A stretch of DNA of 32,963 bases from Archangiaceae bacterium (lineage in GTDB: Bacteria > Myxococcota > Myxococcia > Myxococcales > Myxococcaceae), in contig JAACJQ010000022.1 in NCBI GenBank assembly GCA_016879935.1, positions 1 through 32,963 of the forward strand, written 5' to 3'. Shown here piece by piece: positions 15,663 to 23,289 of this stretch (positions are counted from its first letter, which is position 1; the number at the start of each line of letters is the position of its first letter). A program made the position numbers and the translations under genes. The notes below the pieces were generated by a model. It did no database searches and was not told the origin of the DNA. It worked only from the letters and a program-made list of their open reading frames with translations.

Positions 15663-16664
15663 GTGGCGCGACGTCGCGGCATTCAGCACGTGCGCCCGTG
15701 GTGTGTCGTCATGGTGCTGTGGCCGCTCCTCTCGTGGGGGCAGGACTTCGACACGGCGACCGAAGACGCGCTCAAGGTTCGACGGTGCTGGGAGCGGACG
15801 GCGCTGTCGATGCTCGGCACCTCGTCGTTCCGTATTCCCACCGACCTGCCGTCGGGCGCGCCGTACTACGGGCCCGTTCCGCCAGCGCAGTTCAAGCCCG
15901 AGTGGGTCGCGCACTTCTTCGGCGACGAGAAGTACTTCGACGTCTTTCCCCAGCGCTTCGCGGCGTTCGTCAACGCGAAGTGGCAGCGCGACCAGTCGAC
16001 CTCGAAGGAGCGCAACGCGCCGTACCTCATCGCCCGCTACGTCGTCGGCAAAGGGCTGCCGTGGCGACAGACCTTCGTCGGGCGCTTCGACCTCGACCCG
16101 GTCGAGGGCCGCTTCACCGTCATTCCCAGCGACACGGGGCTTGGCTACTTCCGCACGAAGAAGTGGCTCGAGGTGAACGCGGGCAACGAGGCGCAGGGCT
16201 ACAAGCTGTCGACGGCCTACCGCATTCTCAACAACACGCTCGGCATCAAGCTGACGGCCGCGGCGAACAACACCTCGGTGCCTGACTCGTCGGCGACGGG
16301 CCGCGCCGCGCCGGGGTGCACGGGCTGTCACTTCACGGGGCCGTACCCGCTCGACACCGTCGCCCGCGTGCTCACGCGCCGCCAGGGCTCGGGCGCGATG
16401 ATGACGTTCACGCCGCCGACCGACGGGCCGCAGCAGCTGTGGGGTCACACGGTGAGCACCGACGAAGAGTTGGTGAACCTGCTCATCTCCTCCGAGCAGT
16501 TCACCTTCAACACCTGCCGGCTCGTCTTCGAGTTCATGTACGGCCGCAGCGAGTCGACGTGTGACGCGCCGGTGTTCGACGCGTGCGTGGCGGGCTTCGA
16601 GGCCGAGGGCACCATTCAAGGCGCGGTGATGGGCATGGTCCGTCACCCCGACTACTGCCGATGA
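15663..16664 (+). CDS. Secreted protein with one c-type heme motif
   Basis: The 333-aa product starts with a basic stretch and a hydrophobic signal sequence (CVVMVLWPLLSWG) and is probably cleaved before QDF. A single CxxCH heme-attachment motif is at Cys219-Thr-Gly-Cys222-His223 (PGCTGCHFTGPYP). The C-terminal part (FNTCRLVFEFMYGRSESTC, then a final CVAGFEAEGTIQGAVMGMVRHPDYC) recalls the end domains of the planctomycete/myxobacterial DUF1588/DUF1585-type cytochromes, but this match is loose. The heme would be bound in the periplasm; the redox partner is unknown. The stop overlaps the next gene as ATGA, the first link of a three-gene operon. The GTG at 15663 is the used start; a GTG at about 15690 is an alternative giving a shorter signal. 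Confidence 0.75.
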   Translation: MARRRGIQHVRPWCVVMVLWPLLSWGQDFDTATEDALKVRRCWERTALSMLGTSSFRIPTDLPSGAPYYGPVPPAQFKPEWVAHFFGDEKYFDVFPQRFAAFVNAKWQRDQSTSKERNAPYLIARYVVGKGLPWRQTFVGRFDLDPVEGRFTVIPSDTGLGYFRTKKWLEVNAGNEAQGYKLSTAYRILNNTLGIKLTAAANNTSVPDSSATGRAAPGCTGCHFTGPYPLDTVARVLTRRQGSGAMMTFTPPTDGPQQLWGHTVSTDEELVNLLISSEQFTFNTCRLVFEFMYGRSESTCDAPVFDACVAGFEAEGTIQGAVMGMVRHPDYCR

Positions 16665-17398
16665 AGGCGACCTGGCTCGTGCTGCTGCTCGCGGCGTGTG
16701 AAGGCACCATCGTCGGGGCGCGCCCCGTGCCCGAGTCGGTCGACCCGAACCCGAGCGGGCCCACCGTCAGCCACGTCGATGGGCCGCAGTACGCGACGGC
16801 GAAGTGTGAAGGCGTCGGCATGGCGCGCACGTTTCGGGGCCTCGATGGCCAGGTGCTCGAGGCAGGCCGCACCGACGCCGCCTTCGACCTCGACCGCCGG
16901 CAGACGCGCACGTGGGAGACGACCGCCGCGTGGGGCGCCGACATGAACCAGAAGCTCGGGTACTACCTGGCCTCCGACGGGCTGGCGCCGACCGCGCTCG
17001 TGCCGGTGCGCAGCCGCGGTGGTGTCGAGTACGCGTACACGAGCCCGCCGATGGGAGCGCTCGAGCTGTACTCGCAGTTCCGCCTCGGGTTTCTCATGTG
17101 CAGCCGGCTGCTGAAGTCGCCGCCCGTCGGCCAGCTCGAGCGCACCGCGTTCGTCATCGACCCGAAGATCGGCCAGCCGTTCGCAGACTTCCTCGCGGCG
17201 CCGACGCTGGAGTCGGGCATGCGTCGCTGCGAGAGCATGATGCGCCGCTTCTGGAAGCTGGTGCCGTCGGCCGAGCAGGTCGCTGCGTGTGCCGACTTCG
17301 CGGTGAACGACACCGCCGCCTTCGCCTCGGCGCCGCAGGAGCGCTGGGCCTACGTCTGCGCGGCGCTCCTCACCAGCTCTGGAGCCATCACCCAATGA
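16661..17398 (+). CDS. Predicted lipoprotein in the cytochrome/DUF1501 operon
   Basis: The 245-aa product begins MKATWLVLLLAAC with a good lipobox (LAAC, Cys13), so it should be lipidated. The rest is a soluble domain with five further cysteines, including KCEGVGMARTF, LMCSRLLKSPP, RRCESMMRR, AACADF and YVCAALL. No known family is recognised. The start ATG overlaps the stop of the cytochrome-type gene (ATGA), and its own stop overlaps the DUF1501 gene in the same way. The three proteins are therefore made together and all leave the cytoplasm. By position it could be an assembly or partner subunit for the heme protein. The frame is open from 16583, but only the ATG at 16661 gives the signal sequence. 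Confidence 0.75.
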   Translation: MKATWLVLLLAACEGTIVGARPVPESVDPNPSGPTVSHVDGPQYATAKCEGVGMARTFRGLDGQVLEAGRTDAAFDLDRRQTRTWETTAAWGADMNQKLGYYLASDGLAPTALVPVRSRGGVEYAYTSPPMGALELYSQFRLGFLMCSRLLKSPPVGQLERTAFVIDPKIGQPFADFLAAPTLESGMRRCESMMRRFWKLVPSAEQVAACADFAVNDTAAFASAPQERWAYVCAALLTSSGAITQ

Positions 17399-18582
17399 AC
17401 CCGTTCTCGCGTCGAAGCCTGCTGGGTGGAGCGGCTGCCCTCGCCGCCGGAGCTGCACTGCCCGCGCGCGCGCAACAGACGAAGCGCAAGGCCCTCGCCA
17501 TCGTCTTCTTTCACGGCGGCTTCAACGCGTTGCACGTGACGCCGAACACGTTGATGGGGAACTTCACGACGACGCCCGACTCGATGCTGCCGACCGGCAC
17601 GGGGCTGTTCGTCGACAAGGTGTCGCTCGGTGATTTGCCGGCTGCGGCGCTCCAGCGGTTGGCGGTGGTGGGCGTGGAGCACAGCATCACCGCGCACGAC
17701 CCGGCGCAGTCGGCCATCTTCACCGGCACCTCGAGCTACCCGCTCACCATCGCGGCGGCGATGCAGTCGAACGCGGCGCTCAAGTGCGCGCTGCTGGGCT
17801 CGTTCTCGTCGAACGTTCGCGCGGCGCCAGTGCCGGGAGCCTCGCTGACGAAGGTGTCAGACGTGCAGCCCGCGCTCGACGTGATGGTGGGCGCGAACCG
17901 GCCGGGCGAGCCGAACCGTCAGGCGATGGCGAAGAGCCTGCGCATGTCGTGGAGCGTGTCGAAGCCGCTCATCGAACGAAACCCGCGCACGCTGTCGGGG
18001 CACGCCACGGGGTTCGACAGCCTCATCGGCGCGCTCGAGCAGCCCGTGCGCCCCCTCGACTGGAGCAGCGTCGCCACGGCGTACGGCCTCGACCCGATGC
18101 GCACCGTCGTCGACTCCGATGCAGCGCAGTTCGCGGCGGCCGAGCTCGTCATTCAAGGTGGAACGCCCGTGGCCATCGTCACGCCGACACCCGACCAGGG
18201 CTGCGGTGAAGCCGGGTGGGACACGCACGGCGACGCGTCGGGAGCGTGTGCCCGCGCGATGTTCAAGCGCCGCGCGACCGCGCACCTGGCGAAGTTTCTC
18301 GAGCGCACGCTGGCGATGAACGACACCGAGGTGACGACGCTGGTGCTGGGAGAGTTCGGCCGCGACCCGTTCTTGAGCGACCACGCGACGTGCCTGTCGG
18401 CGGCGGTGTTCGGGCCGCGCGTGAAGCCCGGCAACACCGGGCCGGCGTTCAGTCGTGGTGGGAAGCTCGCGATGCCCGCGGGCACTCCGGGCATCGCCGG
18501 GCTGTGGTCGCTGGTGGCCGAGCTCGTGGGTGTGACGTCACGGCCGTTCGGCGCCAACCCGCACGCGTTGGTGACGAGCTGA
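17395..18582 (+). CDS. Tat-exported DUF1501 family protein
   Basis: The 395-aa product carries a twin-arginine signal (SRRSLLGGAAALAAGAALPARA, Arg6-Arg7), so it is folded before export. The mature part fits DUF1501, a family related to alkaline-phosphatase/sulfatase folds: an early IVFFHGGFNALH where the family has a strand-plus-Gly turn, GWDTHGD at about residues 274-280, and GEFGRDP at 319-325 (family GEFGRTP). DUF1501 proteins are often encoded with DUF1800 or cytochrome-like partners in planctomycetes, proteobacteria and myxobacteria, and their substrate is unknown. Here the partners are the CxxCH protein and the lipoprotein, joined by 4-base overlaps. The gene ends 31 bases from a convergent kinase, with no clear terminator hairpin between. 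Confidence 0.85.
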   Translation: MNPFSRRSLLGGAAALAAGAALPARAQQTKRKALAIVFFHGGFNALHVTPNTLMGNFTTTPDSMLPTGTGLFVDKVSLGDLPAAALQRLAVVGVEHSITAHDPAQSAIFTGTSSYPLTIAAAMQSNAALKCALLGSFSSNVRAAPVPGASLTKVSDVQPALDVMVGANRPGEPNRQAMAKSLRMSWSVSKPLIERNPRTLSGHATGFDSLIGALEQPVRPLDWSSVATAYGLDPMRTVVDSDAAQFAAAELVIQGGTPVAIVTPTPDQGCGEAGWDTHGDASGACARAMFKRRATAHLAKFLERTLAMNDTEVTTLVLGEFGRDPFLSDHATCLSAAVFGPRVKPGNTGPAFSRGGKLAMPAGTPGIAGLWSLVAELVGVTSRPFGANPHALVTS

Positions 18583-18613
18583 ATCGTGCTGACTCCTCGC
18601 GGCGCGGTGAAGG

Positions 18614-20416
18614 TCAAGCCCGGCTGCGGCGCCACATCGACAACAAGGTCACCACCACGGCGAGGTTCGTGAGCGTCTGCCAGATGAAGCGCGTCTCGGG
18701 GAACTTCAGCACCATCACCAGCGCGCCAAGGTACGCGAGCGGAATGGGCCAGGCCTGCTTCAACATCGAAACGGCGATGAGGCCCATCACGAAGCCCCAG
18801 TAGCCCATGAGAATGGGGCCCGAGTTGAAGCCCGCGCGGCCCGTCACGAGAACCCACGCAGTCAGCCCGGCTGCCTGCACGAGCCACGCGAAGATGAGCA
18901 CCGCCGAGAGCTGTCGATTGAGCGGCGTGAGAGACGCGCGGTAGCGGGTTCTGAGCGCGAGCAGCACGAGCCCCGAGACGAGCGCCATCGGCACCGACAG
19001 CACGCCTTCGAACTGCGGCAGACGCTGCACCGTGAAGGTGCCCATCATGGGCATCACGACCCAGATGACGCCGAGAATGGCAGCGGCGAGGAAGCGCGGC
19101 GTGCTGCCAGTGCGTGGATCCATCGCGAGCTCGAGCGAGTGGAGCCGCGTCTTGCGCAACTCTTCTTCCTCCACGGCGCGCGCGACCTCGGCGCTGAGCG
19201 TGTCATTGGTCGCGCCGAGCTCGGCGAGGTGCACCTGCGCCGCGTGAGGCGAACCACGGGCCAGCTCGAAGCGCACCATCGCCTCGATGGCGGTGCCCAG
19301 GCCCACGCGCGCGTCGTCGTTGTCAGGCCACTCGCGCAGGGCCTGCTGAAAACCGAAGCGGCACGCCGAGTACGCGCTCGCCACCGCCTCGATGTCGGGC
19401 GCTCCGGCGCGACACGCGTCCTCGAGTGAGCGCAGCCGGGCGGTGGCCTCAGCGGTGAGCAGCAGCGACCCCTGATGTGCCGCGAAGGCCTCGAGTGAGC
19501 GTCGAACCACCTCGGCGCTCGCGGGCCGCTTCGTCGCATCGGCGTGCATGCAGCGTCGAACGAGGTCAGCCAGCTCACGAGGTACCGAAGGTGAGAGCTG
19601 CGGCTCGGACTGCAGAATGCTCGCGAGCACTTCCGATGGAGTCGCGCGCAGGTGTGGCGGCTGACCGGTGAGCACCTCGAAGAGCACGGCGCCGAGCAGG
19701 TACACGTCGGTCGCGGCCGAGAGCACGCCGTCTCCGCCGAGCATTTCGGGAGCGGCGTACGCCGGTGTTCCCGCGAGCCCACGCGCAGGGCCGGGCGCCG
19801 TCGCGATGCCCCAGTCGACGAGGTACACCTCACCGAACGCACCGAGCATCACGTTGTCGGGCTTCACGTCGCGATGCACGAGCCCGCGAGCGTGGGCGAA
19901 GTGAAGCGCATGACAGACCTGGCCAAGCACGAGCAGGTGACGGGAGAGCGACTCCCGATGCAGCGTCGAGTCGACGAAGGCGGGGTTCTCGCGGAGCGCC
20001 TGCGACCACGAGCGCCCTTCGATGCGCTTCATCACCAACTCGGGCTGGCCATCGGGGAGCAGCCGGAGGCTGTAGACGGGAAGGATGTTGGGGTGCTCGA
20101 GGCGGCCCGTGCGCCACGCCTCGGCGACGAGCGCTTCGACGTCGGCTTCGTCTGCGCGGTCGGGACGGAGCGACTTCACCGCGACCTTCCGGTTCAGCGA
20201 CTGCTGTGTCGAGAGCCGAACCACGCCCATGCCACCTCGGCCGAGCAGGCCTTCGTCGGGGTACGTCTCGTGGCCGGCGAGGGCACGGAGTTGAGCGAGG
20301 GCACGAGCGCCTTCTTCTGCGTCACGTGGAGGCTCGACCGTCGAGCGTGGCCGACGAACGAGCGTCTCGGCCTGGTCTCCGAGCGTCGTCAGCAGCGCTT
20401 CGAGGGAGTCGCTCAT
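18614..20416 (-). CDS. Ser/Thr protein kinase with C-terminal multi-helix membrane domain
   Basis: The 600-aa product (numbered from the ATG at 20416; an ATG at 20431 adds five residues) has the kinase domain at about residues 55-320. Landmarks are GRGGMG, Lys81 in VAVK, catalytic Asp183 in HRDVKPDN, and a DWG (Asp201) in place of DFG, a known active variant in myxobacteria and related phyla, then APE at 222-224. A helical linker follows (about 340-450) and then about six hydrophobic segments to the end (for example AILGVIWVVMPMMGTF, LVSGLVLLALRTRY, AYLGALVMVLKF and LAVVVTLLSMW). The catalytic part is therefore N-terminal and cytoplasmic, with a membrane sensor behind it, the reverse of its neighbour at 20619. 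A TGCG microsatellite lies just upstream of the start. Neither ATG has a strong ribosome site. Confidence 0.9.
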   Translation of the reverse strand: MSDSLEALLTTLGDQAETLVRRPRSTVEPPRDAEEGARALAQLRALAGHETYPDEGLLGRGGMGVVRLSTQQSLNRKVAVKSLRPDRADEADVEALVAEAWRTGRLEHPNILPVYSLRLLPDGQPELVMKRIEGRSWSQALRENPAFVDSTLHRESLSRHLLVLGQVCHALHFAHARGLVHRDVKPDNVMLGAFGEVYLVDWGIATAPGPARGLAGTPAYAAPEMLGGDGVLSAATDVYLLGAVLFEVLTGQPPHLRATPSEVLASILQSEPQLSPSVPRELADLVRRCMHADATKRPASAEVVRRSLEAFAAHQGSLLLTAEATARLRSLEDACRAGAPDIEAVASAYSACRFGFQQALREWPDNDDARVGLGTAIEAMVRFELARGSPHAAQVHLAELGATNDTLSAEVARAVEEEELRKTRLHSLELAMDPRTGSTPRFLAAAILGVIWVVMPMMGTFTVQRLPQFEGVLSVPMALVSGLVLLALRTRYRASLTPLNRQLSAVLIFAWLVQAAGLTAWVLVTGRAGFNSGPILMGYWGFVMGLIAVSMLKQAWPIPLAYLGALVMVLKFPETRFIWQTLTNLAVVVTLLSMWRRSRA

Positions 20417-20494
20417 CGGCGCCCACAGCATGTCACGGCGCGCCCGGGCGAGATGTCAGCTCATGTGAGGTCGTTCGCGCGTCGTGACGAGGTG

Positions 20495-20569
20495 TCGTGC
20501 GTGCGTCCGTCGTGCGTGCGTCCGTCGTGCGTGCGTGCGTCCGTCGTGCGTCCGTCGTGCGTGCGTCCG
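20495..20569. repeat. TGCG-type microsatellite upstream of a kinase gene
   Basis: Five adjoining units of the form TCGTGCG-(TGCG)n-TCCG, with n = 1, 1, 2, 0 and 1, cover 75 bases. Unit lengths are 15, 15, 19, 11 and 15, so all differences are multiples of four bases, the footprint expected of replication slippage. The tract lies in the 187-base gap between two same-strand kinases, 63 bases upstream of the first possible start codon (20431) of the downstream one. It is in no supported gene. Confidence 0.9.
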
Positions 20570-20618
20570 TCCAATGCCTGTGCGCGACGGACGACGTGGC
20601 TCGCGTGCCGGTTCAACT

Positions 20619-22208
20619 TCAACGCGCGGCGCGGCCATCACGCGTGGTGCCATCACGATTCACCGTCACCGTCGCTTCATGACTCGCTGGTGCCGATGGT
20701 GCTTGTGCGGGCGCCGCTGACTTCACCGTCGCGAGCGCCTCGACGAGCGCCCGCTGGCCGTGCGGCCACGGAGCGTTCGGCCCTTCGAGCTGCCGCAGCC
20801 GCTGCGAGACCAGCCGCGCCGACGGGACCCGCTTCGCCACGTCGCGCTCGAGCAGCGACGAGACGAGCGCATCGACCTCGGGTGGAACCGAAGGCCGCTC
20901 GACGGACGGCGCGGGCAGCGGCGCTTCGAGCAGCGCACGCACCAGTGCCACGTCGTTCTCTGCCGAGAAGAGCCGCCGGCCGGTGAGAATCTCGAACGCG
21001 GTCGCGCCGAAGGCGAACAGGTCCCACGAGGGCAGGGGCTCCAGCGCATCGAGCTGCTCCGGCGCCATGTACGCGAGCTTGCCGCGCACCGTGCCCGTCG
21101 CCGTCAGGCCGCCCGAGGCCTGCCAGCGCGCCACGCCGAAGTCGCTGATCTTCACCTCTCCCGTACGCGAGAGCAGCACGTTCGGCGGGTTCACGTCGCG
21201 ATGCACGAGGCCCACCGAACGGCCATCGGGCGATGGCTTCTCGTGCAGGTACGCGAGCCCTTCGGCGACCTCCGCGATGATGAAGAGGCACGCTGGCAGC
21301 GGCACGAACTCGGCCCGCTCACGATGCGCGCGCAGCAGCGCCGACAAGGTGATGCCGTCGACGAACTCCATCGCGAGAAACCACGAGTCGAGGTGCCGGC
21401 CGAAGTCGAGCACCTGCACGAGGTTCGGGTGGGCCAGCGTCGCGCCCAGCTCGGCCTCACGGCGGAACAACGCCACGAACTGCTCGTCGCTCGCGTGCGA
21501 CGGCAGCACGCGCTTCACCGCCACCTTTCGCTCGAAGCCACCCTCGGGTGAGTAGGTCGCGGTGAACACCTCGGCCATGCCGCCCGCGCCGATGCGCTCG
21601 CCCAGCACGTACTTCCCCGCGAAGTCCTTGCGGCGTGACTCCTCGACGAGGGTGCGCACGCGCGAGACGAGGTACCCGCAGCCGATGCCCACGAGGGTCG
21701 TCGTCAGCGCGGGCCCGACGAACTCAGAGGTGGGCGCGTTCACCGCCGCGAGCAGCACGCCCAGGCTGATCAACGCCGAGACCGTCGCGAGCGCGATGGA
21801 GGCCAGGTCGAGCGCCACCGCCGCCAGCACGATGCCCGCGCAGAGCGCCGGAGCCAGGGAGCCAATCAGGTAGATGGGCTGGGCCATCGACGGAATCGCC
21901 GAGAGCGAGACGAGGCACAACGCAGGCAGGTCGAGCAGACCCACGGCAACGCCCGAGTACGGCAACACCGCCGGCCACTTTATGGTCAGCCCCAGTAGCC
22001 CGAGCGCGATGAGCGTGTAGACCGAGAAGAAGGGGAGCGTGGCGTTCCAGTCGGGCAGCTGCTCGACCTTCGCGTAGTACGCCGTCATCAGCAGGTACGC
22101 CGCCGCGCCGAGCGCCCGCAGCCGCACCAGCACCCGCGCCGTCTTGCCTCGCTCGTCTCGAATGAGCCGCTGAAGGTGCTCGCGCACCGAGCGGTTGAGC
22201 GTCGTCAT
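20619..22208 (-). CDS. Membrane Ser/Thr protein kinase with N-terminal multi-helix domain
   Basis: The 529-aa product begins with a basic helix and about six hydrophobic segments (residues 30-182, for example VYTLIALGLLGLTI, GLLDLPALCLVSLSA, GIVLAAVALDLASIAL and GPALTTTLVGIGCGYLV). The kinase domain follows at about 198-470. Landmarks are GAGGMA, Lys232 in VAVK, catalytic Asp338 in HRDVNPPN, Asp356 in DFG and APE at 382-384. The usual Lys two residues after the catalytic Asp is Asn340. This substitution is seen in a myxobacterial subgroup (HRDVSPxN and HRDVNPxN) and need not abolish activity. The last 50 residues are Ala/Pro-rich. A lipoprotein gene lies 40 bases upstream on the same strand, so the two may share a transcript. 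Confidence 0.92.
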   Translation of the reverse strand: MTTLNRSVREHLQRLIRDERGKTARVLVRLRALGAAAYLLMTAYYAKVEQLPDWNATLPFFSVYTLIALGLLGLTIKWPAVLPYSGVAVGLLDLPALCLVSLSAIPSMAQPIYLIGSLAPALCAGIVLAAVALDLASIALATVSALISLGVLLAAVNAPTSEFVGPALTTTLVGIGCGYLVSRVRTLVEESRRKDFAGKYVLGERIGAGGMAEVFTATYSPEGGFERKVAVKRVLPSHASDEQFVALFRREAELGATLAHPNLVQVLDFGRHLDSWFLAMEFVDGITLSALLRAHRERAEFVPLPACLFIIAEVAEGLAYLHEKPSPDGRSVGLVHRDVNPPNVLLSRTGEVKISDFGVARWQASGGLTATGTVRGKLAYMAPEQLDALEPLPSWDLFAFGATAFEILTGRRLFSAENDVALVRALLEAPLPAPSVERPSVPPEVDALVSSLLERDVAKRVPSARLVSQRLRQLEGPNAPWPHGQRALVEALATVKSAAPAQAPSAPASHEATVTVNRDGTTRDGRAAR

Positions 22209-22248
22209 CGCGACGCGAGTTGAGCACTCCTCGGCCCGCGATGCCTCT

Positions 22249-23091
22249 TCAGTGCGCGAGCAGCTTCACGCACGCCGCGTCGTCGCGGGCCCCGACGGTG
22301 GGAGGCATCGAGGCTCCGACCATGAAGCCCGTCTGGTCCTTGAAGAACTTCGAGCGCTCGTCCTTCTCGAAGTAGACGTAGGTGCAGGTGTCGCCCTCGA
22401 CGACGGCCCAGGCGAACTGCGTCTCGGTCGCGGCGGTCGGCTTGCCGAGCGACTTCTCGAACAGCGCGTAGGCCTTGTCGAAGTCGTCGAAGGGCTTCGC
22501 CTTGTTCTTCATCTTCAGCAGCAGCTTCGACGTCAGCGCTCCCGAGAAGGGCGGCGGCTCGGAGTTGTCGATGGCAGCGAGCGTGAAGTCGATGCCCGTC
22601 AGCGGCGCGCCCTTCAGCGACAGCACCTTCGCGTCTTTGCCCTCGACGCTCGCGGTGGGCGTGCCCGTGTAGAAGCCGGCGAAGTCGTACGACGGGTTCG
22701 GCGCCATCGTCGACTTGCCCGTCTTCTTGAAGTTCGCCTGCGCCTCGAGAATCTCCGCCTTCATCTTCGCCATCGTCTCGCTGCCGTACACGCGCGCCGA
22801 GATGGTGACGTCGCCGTCGGCGAGCCCCTTGATGACGAAGTCGAGCTTCTTCGCGTTGGCCGTGAGGTCGAGGGCCTTCATGCCGTTCGCGCCGTCGAGG
22901 TCGGGCACCGTGCTGCCGTACTTCGTCGACCAGGCCACCTGCACCCGCGCCCCGGCCTGCAGCTCCTGGGGGAACGTCACCGACCCCTGCACCGTGTTGG
23001 GCCCGGGCTGGAGCGTGTTCTCGAGGGTCAACACCTGCGGCTTCGCGCACGCAGCGAGGGAAAGCAGAGCAGCGACGGCCAGCGTCTTCAT
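22249..23091 (-). CDS. Predicted lipoprotein, unknown function
   Basis: The 280-aa product starts MKTLAVAALLSLAAC with a good lipobox (LAAC, Cys15). The ATG at 23091 follows a GGAAAG ribosome site. The mature protein looks mainly beta in its first 110 residues (VQGSVTFPQELQAGARVQVAW, then GLADGDVTISARVYG), which could be an immunoglobulin-like domain. It then has mixed segments ending in an aromatic-rich stretch (FAWAVVEGDTCTYVYFEKDE) and one Cys near the end. I do not recognise the family. It lies 40 bases upstream of the multi-helix kinase on the same strand, making it a possible sensor or cargo partner; this is position-based only. It is divergent from the fadN-like gene, with 198 bases between. 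Confidence 0.8.
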   Translation of the reverse strand: MKTLAVAALLSLAACAKPQVLTLENTLQPGPNTVQGSVTFPQELQAGARVQVAWSTKYGSTVPDLDGANGMKALDLTANAKKLDFVIKGLADGDVTISARVYGSETMAKMKAEILEAQANFKKTGKSTMAPNPSYDFAGFYTGTPTASVEGKDAKVLSLKGAPLTGIDFTLAAIDNSEPPPFSGALTSKLLLKMKNKAKPFDDFDKAYALFEKSLGKPTAATETQFAWAVVEGDTCTYVYFEKDERSKFFKDQTGFMVGASMPPTVGARDDAACVKLLAH

Positions 23092-23176
23092 CGGGTCTTT
23101 CCGCCAGGGCGAGGGGCCGAAGCTGCCGTCTCTGACCCTCCGCGCTCCCGAGGTGTGCAGATTCTCAGCGGTTATT

Positions 23177-23196
23177 GTCTCCGGTGGAGACTTTTT
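23177..23196 (+). promoter_or_regulatory. Terminator-like hairpin or operator in the fadN leader
   Basis: GTCTCC-GGT-GGAGAC-TTTTT: a perfect 6-bp stem with a 3-base loop, directly followed by five T. On the plus strand this has the layout of a small intrinsic terminator, yet no plus-strand gene ends here. The next start is fadN-like at 23290, and the lipoprotein diverges at 23091. It could be a leader attenuator, or the inverted repeat could be a repressor operator for the fatty-acid genes. Confidence 0.4.
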
Positions 23197-23289
23197 GCGC
23201 CAATCGTCTCGAAATGCCTGCCGACCGTGACTCGCTGCGCTATGGATCCGGCCGCTTCGCTCTCGTTTTCCACTCACCTGGAGCCGTTC

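Noticed and set aside
19812-19820. DWG instead of DFG taken as a sign of a dead kinase
   Set aside because: The metal-binding Asp201 is kept, and DWG is a recurrent variant in active myxobacterial-type kinases, so inactivity cannot be claimed.
20495-20569. Possible CRISPR array
   Set aside because: The units adjoin with no spacers and differ by whole TGCG steps; this is a microsatellite.
19652-20986. A 444-codon plus-strand frame running through the microsatellite, giving CVRPSCVR-type peptide repeats
   Set aside because: The peptide repeat is only the tetranucleotide tract translated. The rest lies opposite the two kinases and has shadow composition.
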